NCBI GenBank assembly: GCA_020637195.1
Contig: JACJWK010000001.1
Location: 62,001 to 126,000, forward strand
Source: Microthrixaceae bacterium
GTDB lineage: Bacteria; Actinomycetota; Acidimicrobiia; Acidimicrobiales; DATDAH01
DNA: 64,000 bases
Reading direction: 5' to 3'
A program made the translations under genes and the position numbers. Shown piece by piece: positions 17,136-24,975 of this stretch (within the stretch, counting starts at the first letter, position 1; each line of letters starts with the position of its first letter). The notes below the pieces were generated by a model that did not search any database, had not been told where the DNA came from, and saw only the letters and a program-made list of their open reading frames with translations.

Positions 17136-17513
17136 ATGCCCGAGCCCATCGAGATCGTGCAGCAGTTCTGCGACGCGTGGGGGACGCCCGACGAGATCGA
17201 GGCGTCGCTGGCCCTGCTGAGCGACGACTGCGTGTACCACAACATCCCCGTCGATCCCGTCGTGGGGATCGACGCGATCCGCGACTTCGTGGCGAACTTC
17301 GCCGCCGGCGTCGAGCGGGTCACGTTCGCCACCAACGCGATCGCCGCCACCGGCTCGACCGTGCTCACCGAGCGGGTCGACACGTTCCTGTACCCGGGGG
17401 GCAAGCGCATCGACCTGCCCGTCATGGGCACCTTCGAGGTGGACGGCGACGGCAGGATCAGCGCCTGGCGGGACTACTTCGACCTCAACCAGTTCCTGTC
17501 GCAGATGGGCTGA
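17136..17513 (+). CDS. Limonene-1,2-epoxide hydrolase-like protein (SnoaL fold)
   Basis: A 125-residue alpha+beta cone protein. The LEH catalytic Asp-Arg-Asp triad can be traced: Arg and Asp in TERVDTFLYPGG (about 78-80) and Asp in WRDYFDLNQF (about 112-116); YHNIPVDPVVG matches the family N-terminal pocket. Members hydrate epoxides of terpenes, sterols or fatty acids by a one-step water attack. Start ATG 17136 has a CCGGGAGG ribosome site. Likely co-transcribed with the lipocalin-like gene upstream, suggesting a joint role in handling an epoxidised lipid. Confidence 0.85.
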   Translation: MPEPIEIVQQFCDAWGTPDEIEASLALLSDDCVYHNIPVDPVVGIDAIRDFVANFAAGVERVTFATNAIAATGSTVLTERVDTFLYPGGKRIDLPVMGTFEVDGDGRISAWRDYFDLNQFLSQMG

Positions 17514-17635
17514 GGGAGGGGAGCGGCGTGGCGGCGTTCGCACCCTCCGGCTCGGCGCGAAGGTCGAGGAACCACCGCCCGCAGGGAGTGGGTCGAGCAC
17601 CGGATAACTCCCTCTAGACAGTAAGAACGGGTGTA

Positions 17636-17666
17636 CTTCACGCCTTGTAGTGCGTAAGATTCGGTC
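17636..17666 (+). promoter_or_regulatory. Promoter/operator of the mobile mystery pair
   Basis: CTTCACGC (17636-17643) and GCGTAAG (17652-17658) form an inverted repeat that becomes perfect (CTTACGC/GCGTAAG) if one C of the left arm is dropped. TAAGAT (17655-17660) overlaps the right arm and lies 6 bases before the ATG at 17667, a leaderless-type -10. Antitoxin-like HTH proteins of this kind usually repress their own promoter, so this is a sensible operator candidate. The 17520-17660 stretch is visibly more AT-rich than the flanks. Confidence 0.4.
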
Positions 17667-18133
17667 ATGGGTTCCGCTGCACGCGACGCGCGACGTCACC
17701 TCGACACCAGGCTCGACCGCTTCCGTCCGCTCACGGCCGAGCCGCGTCCGGCGCGGGGTTGGATCCGCGCCATCCGGAGGCGCGTTGGGGATGTCCCGGG
17801 AGCCGACCTCGGCGCCCGCCTGCGCGTCGGCAGTCGACCGTCGATCGCGGTCGGCGCGCAGTGAAGCCAACGAGACCATCAAGCTCGAGAGCCTCCGCCG
17901 TGCCACGCCGCGGATGCGCTCGACTGCGACCTCGTGTACGCCCAGGGTGCCCCGGTCCGGTCCGTCGGCGACCGTCCGAGCGCAGGGCGAGCGGGTCCGC
18001 CTCCCGACGTCTCGGCGGCGGTGGCGCACCACATGCGCCTCGAGGACCAGAGCGTCGACGCCGGCAGCGTCCAGCTGAACGCCCTGACGGACGAGCTCAT
18101 CGACCGGCGTGGCGGCTCTGGTCGCAGTCGTGA
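17667..18133 (+). pseudogene. Mobile mystery protein A (XRE-type HTH), multiple frameshifts
   Basis: Reading across frames gives a near-complete mobile mystery protein A: frame 1 from ATG 17667 has ARDARRHLDTRLDRF and ARGWIRAIR; then shifts near 17775-17860; ADLGARLRVG, EANETIKLESLRRA, ADALDCDLVYA and HHMRLEDQSVDAGSV follow in different frames. The total length (467 bases) matches the normal protein of about 155 residues, so the gene is full-length but carries at least four small indels. Mobile mystery A is an HTH regulator that accompanies the Fic protein B in a toxin-antitoxin-like pair. Real decay and sequencing error are both possible. Confidence 0.7.
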
Positions 18134-18719
18134 GCGATGGGCTGGTCCCGACCGGCGGCCATACGGGCTGGACGAGGACGAGCGGCACGGACCTGATCCT
18201 CGTCGCTACATCGCCACGCGGCGGGCTGTTCGACGCCGAGCAGCAGCAGCAACATCACCAAGGCGCTGCTCCGGCGGAACTGACCGCCGACCGTCTGCTC
18301 GACGACAAGCACCTTCGTGACCTCCACCGGTGGATGTTCGGCGACGTCTGGTCCTGGGCGGGCCGGGGCCCGAATCTCGCGAGACGAACATCGGTGTCGA
18401 ACCTGCGCTCATCGCCACGGGGGTGAGGACCCTCGTCGCCGACACCCGGGCCTGGATCGAGCTCACGACGTACCCGATCGACGAGATCGGGGCGCGCTTC
18501 CACCACCGTCTGGTCGCCGTGCACCCCTTCGTGAACGGCAACGGTCGCCACGGGCGGATCGCCGCGGATCTGCTCCTGACCGCGCTCGGACAGGAGCCGT
18601 TCTCCTGGGGATCGGGGTCGGCGGTGGACACCGACCGACTACGGCGGGCGTACCGGGAGGCGCTCGTCGCCGCGGATCACGACGACCTGCACCTGCTGCT
18701 CGCGTTCGTCCGATCCTGA
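18130..18719 (+). pseudogene. Mobile mystery protein B (Fic domain), multiple frameshifts
   Basis: From GTG 18130 (overlapping the stop region of protein A) fragments in three frames line up as one Fic protein: VSDGLVPTGGHT, LDEDERHG, YIATR, LFDAEQQ, NITKALLRR, then LTADRLLDDKHLRDLHRWMF with VWSWAGR, and after a shift near 18365 ETNIGVEPALI through the end. The Fic motif is intact: HPFVNGNGRHGR (about 18520-18560), with Asn where AMPylating Fic enzymes have Asp/Glu. The total length fits a normal protein of about 196 residues. The last 300 bases are undamaged; indels cluster between 18140 and 18400. Confidence 0.72.
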
Positions 18720-18766
18720 AGGAGGGATCGGTGATCGCCCGAAGGTGAGCGCGGGGCCGCCGGCGC

Positions 18767-20122
18767 TCAGCGGCCGGTGATCTCGGTCGGCGAGATGCCC
18801 AGCCAGGCCTCGAGGTTGCGGTGGAGGTTCCAGATGCGGCACTCCTCGTCGGAGAGGGTGACGCGGGTGAACCCGGGCTGGTGCAGGCCCCGCTGGGCCC
18901 GCTCGGCGTTGGCCACGTCCTGGCCGAGCACGAGGCCGATGGGCAGGTCGCCGTCGGGGGGCAGGGTGACGTCGAGGGGCGGCGTGCGGGGCGGCGCCGG
19001 GTCGGCCGGTACCCGGTCGAACACGAACACGTCCATGACGCCCTCGTCGGGCGTGGCGCCCGGGCGGGCCCGCACCACCGAGAGCAGGTCGGGGAACACC
19101 ACCATGGTGATGTTGGGGAACAGGTTGTACTGCGACATGGTCAGCAGCCGGTCGTCGTCATAGGCCGAGAAGTCGAGGCCCTTGGTCTCGTTGTGGGCCC
19201 GCAGGCGTGACGCGAGCACGTCGCGCAGGGTGGAACCCTCGGGGACCGCAGGGGCCGGCCCTGCGGTGGCCTTGTCGCCGATGCCGATGCGCTCGCCCAT
19301 GACCTCGACGAACGACTGCCACACCGCCTCGTCGTCGGGCCGGTTGCGCAGGCGGGGCGACGGCAGCCCGTAGCGCTGCTCGAGCTTGCCGTGGTGGGCC
19401 CAGATGGTCTGGGGCCCGTCGACGTCGTCGACGCTGCCCAGCATCTCGCGGTGGATGCCCTGCACGTGGTAGGTCTCGCTGAAGCCGTCGATGATGGTCT
19501 TCCAGTTGGCGGCCAGCGGGATGCTGACCAGGTAGCGGCAGCGGAAGTCGTCGAGGCCCGCCCACGCCACGTCGCCGGGCACCTCGCCCAGGAACTCGAC
19601 CAGGCCCGGATGGTCGTCGTCGGCCGGCCCCGGGTGGACGAACACCAGCGGCCCCCAGGTGTCGACCGCCACCGAGCGCAGCGCGTAGTCCTCCGGAGGG
19701 AGCACGCCGAAGCCCTTGCGCGACGGCACCTCGCGCAGGCGGCCGGTCAGGTCCCAGCTCCAGCGGTGGTACGGGCAGCGGAGCTCGTCGAGGCCCGTGG
19801 CCGAGCCGGGGCACAGCTCGCTGCCCCGGTGCAGGCAGACGTTCTCGAAGCCGCGCAGCGCGCCGTCGGCCCCCCGCACCACGAGGACCGAGCGGTCGGC
19901 GAGGCGGTAGTCGAACACCGACCCCGGCTCGGCCACGTGGTCCACCGTGCAGGCGAGCTGCCACACCCGGGGCCAGAGGCGATCGTGCTCGAGGGCGGCG
20001 AACGACGCTGAGGTGTAGCGGTCGGCGGGCACGGTGACGGGCCCGTCGGCACCGAGGCCGGTGCGGATGGTCGCTCCGACCGGCGCCTCGTCGGTGTGGA
20101 CGGCGTCGTGGACGTCGGTCAT
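18767..20122 (-). CDS. Rieske aromatic-ring-hydroxylating oxygenase, alpha subunit
   Basis: A 451-residue oxygenase. The Rieske [2Fe-2S] ligands are C-L-H and, 17 residues on, C-P-Y-H (about residues 96-118). The mononuclear iron site is in SETYHVQGIH (about 213-222), with the two His ligands four apart. The C-terminal catalytic domain is complete. Such enzymes insert oxygen into aromatic rings or oxidise sterols and quaternary amines. No ferredoxin or reductase gene is adjacent, so electron partners must be elsewhere. It is followed upstream (in transcription order downstream of the SDR gene) with a 27-base gap, suggesting an SDR-oxygenase operon. Confidence 0.92.
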   Translation of the reverse strand: MTDVHDAVHTDEAPVGATIRTGLGADGPVTVPADRYTSASFAALEHDRLWPRVWQLACTVDHVAEPGSVFDYRLADRSVLVVRGADGALRGFENVCLHRGSELCPGSATGLDELRCPYHRWSWDLTGRLREVPSRKGFGVLPPEDYALRSVAVDTWGPLVFVHPGPADDDHPGLVEFLGEVPGDVAWAGLDDFRCRYLVSIPLAANWKTIIDGFSETYHVQGIHREMLGSVDDVDGPQTIWAHHGKLEQRYGLPSPRLRNRPDDEAVWQSFVEVMGERIGIGDKATAGPAPAVPEGSTLRDVLASRLRAHNETKGLDFSAYDDDRLLTMSQYNLFPNITMVVFPDLLSVVRARPGATPDEGVMDVFVFDRVPADPAPPRTPPLDVTLPPDGDLPIGLVLGQDVANAERAQRGLHQPGFTRVTLSDEECRIWNLHRNLEAWLGISPTEITGR

Positions 20123-20149
20123 GGCGGCGGCTCCCCCTTCTCGGATCGG

Positions 20150-20944
20150 TCAGAGGACCCAGTTGGCCGGGATGGCGTCGGGGCGGAGGAGGGCGTCCGT
20201 GCCGCCGTCGGCGAACACCACCGAACCGACGAAGAAGCGGGCCTCGGGGCCGAGCAGGAAGGCCACCAGGGCGGCGAGCTCCTCGGGTCGCCCCGGCCGT
20301 CCCACCGGCAGGGGGAAGTCCTTCAGGAACGGGGCCAGCACCGGGTCGGCCAGGCCCTCGTCGACCATGGCGGTCGCGATCATCCCCGGGGCGACCACGT
20401 TGAGGTTGATGCCGGCGCCGATCCACTCGTCGGTCACGGCGTGGGTCCGGCACCAGCGGGCGATGGCGGTCTTCGTGGCGGGGTAGGCGCCGAAGGAGCC
20501 GTCGGCCTCCGAGGCGGCCCTGGCCGCGTCCTCGTCGCCGGCCAGGCAGGCCTCGACCACGGCCCGGGGCACGCCCGGCTGGCACGTCGTCGAGTTCGAG
20601 CTGATCGCGACCGCGGCGGCGCCGTCGGGCGCGGCCGCCAGCGCCGGGCGCAGGCCCTCCAGCAGGGCGATGCTGCCGAAGTAGTTGACCGACACGACGA
20701 TGGGCCCCGGCCGGTCGGGGAGCGGGCCCAGGCCGGCGAACGGCACGAGGCCGTCGAGGACGCCCCCGCACGCCGTGAGCACCCCGTCGATCGCGGCCCG
20801 GCGGCCCTCGGACGTGGCGAGGTCGGCCTCGACGTCGGCATCGCGCAGGTCGACCCCGATGACGGTGTGGCCGTCCGCCCGGAGTCGCGCGCTGGTGGCC
20901 GCCCCCATCCCCGACGCCGACCCCGTGATGGCGATGGTTCCCAT
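20150..20944 (-). CDS. Short-chain dehydrogenase/reductase (SDR)
   Basis: A 264-residue classical-like SDR. The NAD(P) glycine motif is TGSASGMG at the N-terminus, VDLRDADVEADL gives the acidic residue favouring NAD, and the catalytic elements are ISSNS and YPATKTAI (Tyr-x3-Lys). A helical insertion with CLAGDEDAARAA sits between them, as in the 3-alpha-hydroxysteroid dehydrogenase/carbonyl reductase type. The gene lies just upstream of the Rieske oxygenase on the same strand, so the two may act in one oxidative pathway. Start ATG 20944. Confidence 0.88.
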   Translation of the reverse strand: MGTIAITGSASGMGAATSARLRADGHTVIGVDLRDADVEADLATSEGRRAAIDGVLTACGGVLDGLVPFAGLGPLPDRPGPIVVSVNYFGSIALLEGLRPALAAAPDGAAAVAISSNSTTCQPGVPRAVVEACLAGDEDAARAASEADGSFGAYPATKTAIARWCRTHAVTDEWIGAGINLNVVAPGMIATAMVDEGLADPVLAPFLKDFPLPVGRPGRPEELAALVAFLLGPEARFFVGSVVFADGGTDALLRPDAIPANWVL

Positions 20945-21001
20945 GGGCCCATCATGGCCCGCTGGCGGCGGGCGCCGGGCCGGACCACACTGCGCTGCGT
21001 G

Positions 21002-21856
21002 ATGCCCACCGACATCGGCGTGATCGACCTCATGATCGGCTTCCCCTCGGCCGAGTCCCGGGAGAAGTACGAGTACCTCCGCCGCAACCTGCGCGACGCC
21101 GGGTCGGCCGAGATGGAGATGCCCGCGGAGTACATGTTCAAAGACATCCCGGACCACAAGGAGCCCGAGGACGACGCCGTGGCCCTCACCCTCGCGGCCA
21201 TGGACCGGTGCGGGGTCGAGATCGGCCTGGTGGGGATCCAGAGCGATGCCGCCAAGCGGGCGCTGCGCGAGCACCCCGACCGCTTCGCGCCCAGCCTCGA
21301 GGTCGACCCGAACAAGATCACGGCCACCGTCCGCCAGATCCGCGAGGCCCACGAGGAGTGGGGCCTCAAGGCGGTCACGACCTTCCCGTCGGGCTGCAAC
21401 CCACCCGTGCCGGTGAGCGACCGTCGCTACTACCCGATCTACCAGACCTGCATCGACCTCGACCTGCCCATCGTGGCCAACGCCGGCATCGCCGGGCCCC
21501 GTCTGCCGTCCGACGTGCAGGACGTCATGCACTTCGACCAGGTCTGCTACGACTTCCCGGAGCTGCGCATCGTGATGCGCCACGGCGCCGAGCCGTGGGA
21601 GGCGCTGGCGGTGAAGCTGATGCTCAAGTGGCCGGGCCTGCACTACATGACGAGCGCGTTCGCCCCGAAGTACTACCCGCAGGCGATCATCGACTACGCC
21701 AACACCCGGGGCGCCGACAAGGTCCTCTACGCCGGCTACTTCCCCATGGGCCTCAGCCTCGACCGCATCTTCGCCGAGCTGGCGGACGTGGCGTTCCGGG
21801 ACCATGTCTGGCCCAAGTTCCTCCGGGAGAACGCCCAGCGCGTCTTCCGGCTGTAG
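21002..21856 (+). CDS. Amidohydrolase-2-fold protein lacking usual metal ligands
   Basis: A 284-residue TIM-barrel protein of the ACMSD/amidohydrolase-2 type, but several metal positions differ: the N-terminal strand reads VIDLMIGFP where the family has IDxHxH, and the C-terminal strand reads VLYAGYFPMG where GSDYP is expected. MRHGAEPWEALAVKL keeps one His region. A conserved EYMFKDIPDHKE segment follows the first strand. This is a recognisable actinobacterial subgroup, possibly non-metal or using other ligands. A CACACT box ends 7 bases before an in-frame GTG at 20999, which may be the true start. Divergent from the SDR gene. Confidence 0.75.
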   Translation: MPTDIGVIDLMIGFPSAESREKYEYLRRNLRDAGSAEMEMPAEYMFKDIPDHKEPEDDAVALTLAAMDRCGVEIGLVGIQSDAAKRALREHPDRFAPSLEVDPNKITATVRQIREAHEEWGLKAVTTFPSGCNPPVPVSDRRYYPIYQTCIDLDLPIVANAGIAGPRLPSDVQDVMHFDQVCYDFPELRIVMRHGAEPWEALAVKLMLKWPGLHYMTSAFAPKYYPQAIIDYANTRGADKVLYAGYFPMGLSLDRIFAELADVAFRDHVWPKFLRENAQRVFRL

Positions 21857-21862
21857 GCCCCG

Positions 21863-22174
21863 TCAGAGCGCGTCGAGCGCGACCAGCACCACCATGCCGA
21901 CCACGAGGGTCAGGATCGAGCTCCGGGTGCGCCAGGCCACCAGCGCCGCGAGCGCGCCGGCGGCCAGCTCGGGGGTCCACAGCGAGAACCGCCCGTCCGG
22001 CCGCACGAAGGCGGGGACGACGATGGAGGCGAGGGCGGCGGCGGGGATCTGGCGCAGGATGCGCTGCACCAACGGGGGCACGTCGGCCATCCGGTGGGCC
22101 GCCAGCAGGAACGAGGCCCGCATGGAGAACGTCCCGGCGCCCCCGAGGGCCACCGCCAGCCACAGCCGGTTCAC
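21863..22174 (-). CDS. azlD: AzlD-family branched-chain amino acid exporter subunit
   Basis: A 103-residue protein with three to four membrane helices, FSMRASFLL near residue 20 and the ILRQIPAAALASIVVPAF helix being typical of AzlD. It begins with GTG inside the stop of azlC (GTGA, 22171-22174), so translation is coupled. AzlC and AzlD together form a LIV-E-type exporter of branched-chain amino acids or analogues. It ends 6 bases from the convergent amidohydrolase-like gene. Confidence 0.9.
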   Translation of the reverse strand: MNRLWLAVALGGAGTFSMRASFLLAAHRMADVPPLVQRILRQIPAAALASIVVPAFVRPDGRFSLWTPELAAGALAALVAWRTRSSILTLVVGMVVLVALDAL

Positions 22175-22902
22175 GGCGTCGCCTCGCGCCGGGCCGGGCC
22201 GTCCCGCAGGTGCTCGGCCACGACACCGGCCGTGATGCCGGCGACCGCACCCGCGACCACGGCGAGGTTGGCGCCCCCGAGCTCGCCGCACACGACCGCG
22301 GCGCCGCCGCCGAAGAGGGCGGCCATCACGGCGGGGACCGACGTGAGCGCGGGCACGAGCAGCACGAGGAAGACGAGGGGCACCGCGAACTCGATGGGGA
22401 GCGAGTCGGGGATGGCGTTGCCGATCAGGACGCCGACGACGGTGCAGATCTGCCAGTTCACCCACAGGGTCAGGGCGGCGCCCAGGTAGAACGGCACCCG
22501 GCGCTCCGGCGCGGCCGCGTGGCCGCCGCCGGACCACCGGGTGATGGACACCGCGTAGGCCTGGTCGGTCAGCAGGTAGGCCATCCACCCCCGGCGGGCG
22601 AGCGGCTCGCGGGCGACGAAGGGCGACAGCGACGCCGAGTACAGCATCAGGCGCAGGTTGATCGTCCACGCGGTGATCACCGCCACGAGCACGGAGCCGC
22701 CGCCGCCGAGGACGTCGACCATCGCGAGCTGCGAGGCGCCGGCGAACACGACGGTGGACAGCCCCACGGCGATGCCCCCGCCCAGATGGCTGTCGACCGG
22801 GGCGGCGCCCGCGACCAGCCCGAAGGGGATCACCCCGACGAGCAGGGGAGCCACGGCCAGGGCCCCGGCCCGGAGCTCGCCGATGCGGGGGTCGTCGCGC
22901 AC
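22171..22902 (-). CDS. azlC: AzlC-family branched-chain amino acid exporter
   Basis: A 243-residue integral membrane protein with about seven helices. The conserved VIPFGLVAGAA and FAGASQLAMVDVLG segments of AzlC are present near the N-terminus, and NLRLMLYSASLSP follows. With AzlD it exports branched-chain amino acids. Starts at GTG 22902; a TAGACA box lies about 5 bases upstream. Its promoter region is shared with the thioester-domain protein gene transcribed the other way (22903-23065). Confidence 0.9.
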   Translation of the reverse strand: MRDDPRIGELRAGALAVAPLLVGVIPFGLVAGAAPVDSHLGGGIAVGLSTVVFAGASQLAMVDVLGGGGSVLVAVITAWTINLRLMLYSASLSPFVAREPLARRGWMAYLLTDQAYAVSITRWSGGGHAAAPERRVPFYLGAALTLWVNWQICTVVGVLIGNAIPDSLPIEFAVPLVFLVLLVPALTSVPAVMAALFGGGAAVVCGELGGANLAVVAGAVAGITAGVVAEHLRDGPARREATP

Positions 22903-22956
22903 CAGGCCTGTCTAGCGCCGGTCGCGCGAGGTTCCGGCGCAATTGCCCGCATCGGC

Positions 22957-22980
22957 GAAATGGGCCGTTCAGCCCATGGG
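22957..22980. promoter_or_regulatory. TGGGCCGTTC-A-GCCCA motif, shared with the pilin promoter
   Basis: TGGGCCGTTCAGCCCA (22961-22976) contains an inverted repeat TGGGC/GCCCA and lies about 90 bases before the start of the thioester-domain protein. Nearly the same core, TGGGCCGTTCGCCC, occurs at 28462-28475 about 100 bases before the Flp pilin start. Both are preceded by an AAAT/AATT run and followed within 20-30 bases by CCGGCGC. Role unknown; a shared regulator of surface proteins is an inference. Confidence 0.4.
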
Positions 22981-23065
22981 GCGGGGTCGCCGGCGCGCCG
23001 ATGGCGCGGGTACGTCCGGACGGACGGGCTCGGGCCCGGCGCGGGCGAGACGAAAGGTGGAGCGC

Positions 23066-24088
23066 ATGCGTTCCTCGACCAACCCCCGGCGGTGGAGCAC
23101 CCTCGTGGCGGGCGTGGCCGCCGTCGGCGTGGCCCTCGTGCCCGCCGTCGCGGCGGGTGCGCCGGCTGGTGACCTCGACGCCCCGTGGGCCTTCGACGGC
23201 CCGGGCCAGGTGTACTGCGGCACCTACCACGGCAGCCTCGGACCCGCCGCGCCCGGCACCCACTCGTGCGACGTCGCCGCCTTCATGGTCGGCGGCGAGG
23301 TGGACGGTGCACCGACCGTCGTCTACAGCACCCGCGCCGACCGCCCCGCCGGCGACCCCACGGCGGTCACGAGCACCGTGGACTTCCCCGCCGAGGGGTC
23401 CGACTTCGGCCTGAACGACGAGGCCGCCCGCCGGGTGCTCGTCAACTACTTCCCGAACGAGAACCGGGGCCTGGCCGAGCCGTACCAGCTCGGCGGCGAC
23501 CAGGACCAGAAGGCCGCGGCCGTGCAGGCCGCGCTCTGGGCCCTCGGCGGCGACTACGAGATGGACCTCGACCGGGAGCCGGGCGACAGCGACGAGACCG
23601 ACTTCGTCACCTTCGCCAACTACCTGCACATCATGGCGGCCGTCGACGACGGCGTGCTGCCCGACGGCGAGGAGGACCTGTTCGTCACCGTCACACCGCC
23701 GCCCGACGGCGAGCTGACCTCGAACCGGGCCGGGCCCTTCGTGATCTCCACCAACGCGTCGACGGTCACCCTCGACCCGCCCGACGACGCGTCGGTCGTG
23801 GACGCCACCGGCGCGGCGCTGCCGGATCGCGTGTTCGACGACGGGGAGTCGTTCTACCTGGAGTTCCCCGGCCTCGGTGACTACGACTACTCGGTCACCG
23901 CCCGTGGCATCCAGGACGCGGTGGTGCACGCCTGGGCCACCGAGGACCAGGCGGGCGACCCGCTGATGCCGCTCGCCGCCGGTGAGGCGACCACCATGAC
24001 CCTCACCCAGCCCATGACCTTCACCGTCTACCTGGTGGAGGCCGGGCCCGCGACGCCGGTGTCCACCTCGCCCTCCTTCACCGGCTGA
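23066..24088 (+). CDS. Secreted thioester-domain (TED) protein
   Basis: A 340-residue exported protein: basic N-terminus, hydrophobic core VAGVAAVGVALVPAVAAG and a likely cleavage near residue 32. A Cys in GQVYCGTY (residue 51) and a Gln in KAAAVQAALWAL (residue 154) match the Cys and the TQxAIW-type Gln that form the internal thioester in Gram-positive adhesins. A beta-rich domain follows (about 215-330), with AWATEDQAGDPLMPL near the end. There is no LPxTG sorting signal or C-terminal anchor helix, unlike classical adhesins, so it is probably released or held by partners. The thioester bond itself is a prediction. Start ATG 23066 with GGTGGAG upstream. Confidence 0.7.
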   Translation: MRSSTNPRRWSTLVAGVAAVGVALVPAVAAGAPAGDLDAPWAFDGPGQVYCGTYHGSLGPAAPGTHSCDVAAFMVGGEVDGAPTVVYSTRADRPAGDPTAVTSTVDFPAEGSDFGLNDEAARRVLVNYFPNENRGLAEPYQLGGDQDQKAAAVQAALWALGGDYEMDLDREPGDSDETDFVTFANYLHIMAAVDDGVLPDGEEDLFVTVTPPPDGELTSNRAGPFVISTNASTVTLDPPDDASVVDATGAALPDRVFDDGESFYLEFPGLGDYDYSVTARGIQDAVVHAWATEDQAGDPLMPLAAGEATTMTLTQPMTFTVYLVEAGPATPVSTSPSFTG

Positions 24089-24096
24089 CGGCCGGC

Positions 24097-24975
24097 TCAG
24101 GTCCCGTGGGGGCCCAGTTGGGCCACCCCGCAGACGACGTCGGCGTTGATGCAGTAGTGGACGTCGGTGGCGAGCGCCTCCGGGTCCCAGGCGTTGAAGA
24201 AGTCGGCGTGGGCGGTGAAGGTCTCACCGGACGCCAGCCGGAGGCCCGAGGCGTCGCCGGAGAACGGGTACTCGATGATGAACTCGAGTTGCGGCATCAC
24301 CACCGGGTGATCGTCGGGGCATCCCCGCTCGTCGCTGTAGGCGACGTGGCTGACGTGGTCGACGGGGTCGTCGAGGTGCTCGCCGTCCCAGCAGTCGGGG
24401 AAGGTCACCCGCACCCGCAGCGGTGAGCCCTCACCGCAGTCGGGAGGCGCGGCGTGGCGCCGGGGGTTGAAGCCGCACGACCACCCGACGACCTCGGTGT
24501 CTTGCGCCGCGGTCGAGAACTGGTCGCCGCCGAGCATCATCAGCCCGAGCGGGAAGGGGACGACCGCCGCGGGGTCCACGCCCGGGGCGGCGCGGTAGTA
24601 CGCGTTGGAGCCGCGGGGCTCGATGCGCCGGTCGCCGTCGTAGAGGGCGGGCGCCCAGTACGCGGCCCGGTCCTCCTTGTTGCGACACGTGGTGTCGGAA
24701 TCGACCAGGTCGTCGACCGTCGTGTCGGCGTCGACGTCGGTGGCCCCGAAGAACTCGTGGAGGTGGGACATCCCGGGCATGCCCGGGTGCACGATGGGAT
24801 CGACCGGGGCCGAGTGGGACCAGCGGCACTCGACCACGAACCGGCCCTCGGGGGGCGCCACCGGGCCGGCGTCCTCGGCATCGCTCGACGAGGTCCGCCA
24901 CAGCGCGACCGCGGCCGCCGCCACCACGAGGGTGACGGCGGCCGCAGCCACGACGACGGTGCGACGACGGGTCAA
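24097..24975 (-). CDS. Membrane-anchored DUF1996 protein
   Basis: A 292-residue protein with an N-terminal signal-anchor helix (about 6-26) and a DUF1996 domain outside the cell. Hallmarks are DPIVHPGMPGMSHLHEFFG, DTTCRNKEDRAAYWAPAL, PFPLGLMMLGGDQ and FPDCWDGEHLDDPVDHVSHVAY, rich in His, Cys and acidic residues. DUF1996 proteins are found in fungi and actinobacteria, often secreted, with no settled function; the conserved His/Asp/Cys pattern suggests metal or carbohydrate binding. Its start overlaps the stop of the beta-helix lipoprotein gene by 4 bases, so it is last in that operon. Complete domain length. Confidence 0.85.
   Translation of the reverse strand: MTRRRTVVVAAAAVTLVVAAAAVALWRTSSSDAEDAGPVAPPEGRFVVECRWSHSAPVDPIVHPGMPGMSHLHEFFGATDVDADTTVDDLVDSDTTCRNKEDRAAYWAPALYDGDRRIEPRGSNAYYRAAPGVDPAAVVPFPLGLMMLGGDQFSTAAQDTEVVGWSCGFNPRRHAAPPDCGEGSPLRVRVTFPDCWDGEHLDDPVDHVSHVAYSDERGCPDDHPVVMPQLEFIIEYPFSGDASGLRLASGETFTAHADFFNAWDPEALATDVHYCINADVVCGVAQLGPHGT

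Noticed and set aside
17514..18766. Insertion sequence or phage around the mobile mystery pair
   Set aside because: No transposase, integrase, terminal repeats or target duplication could be found.
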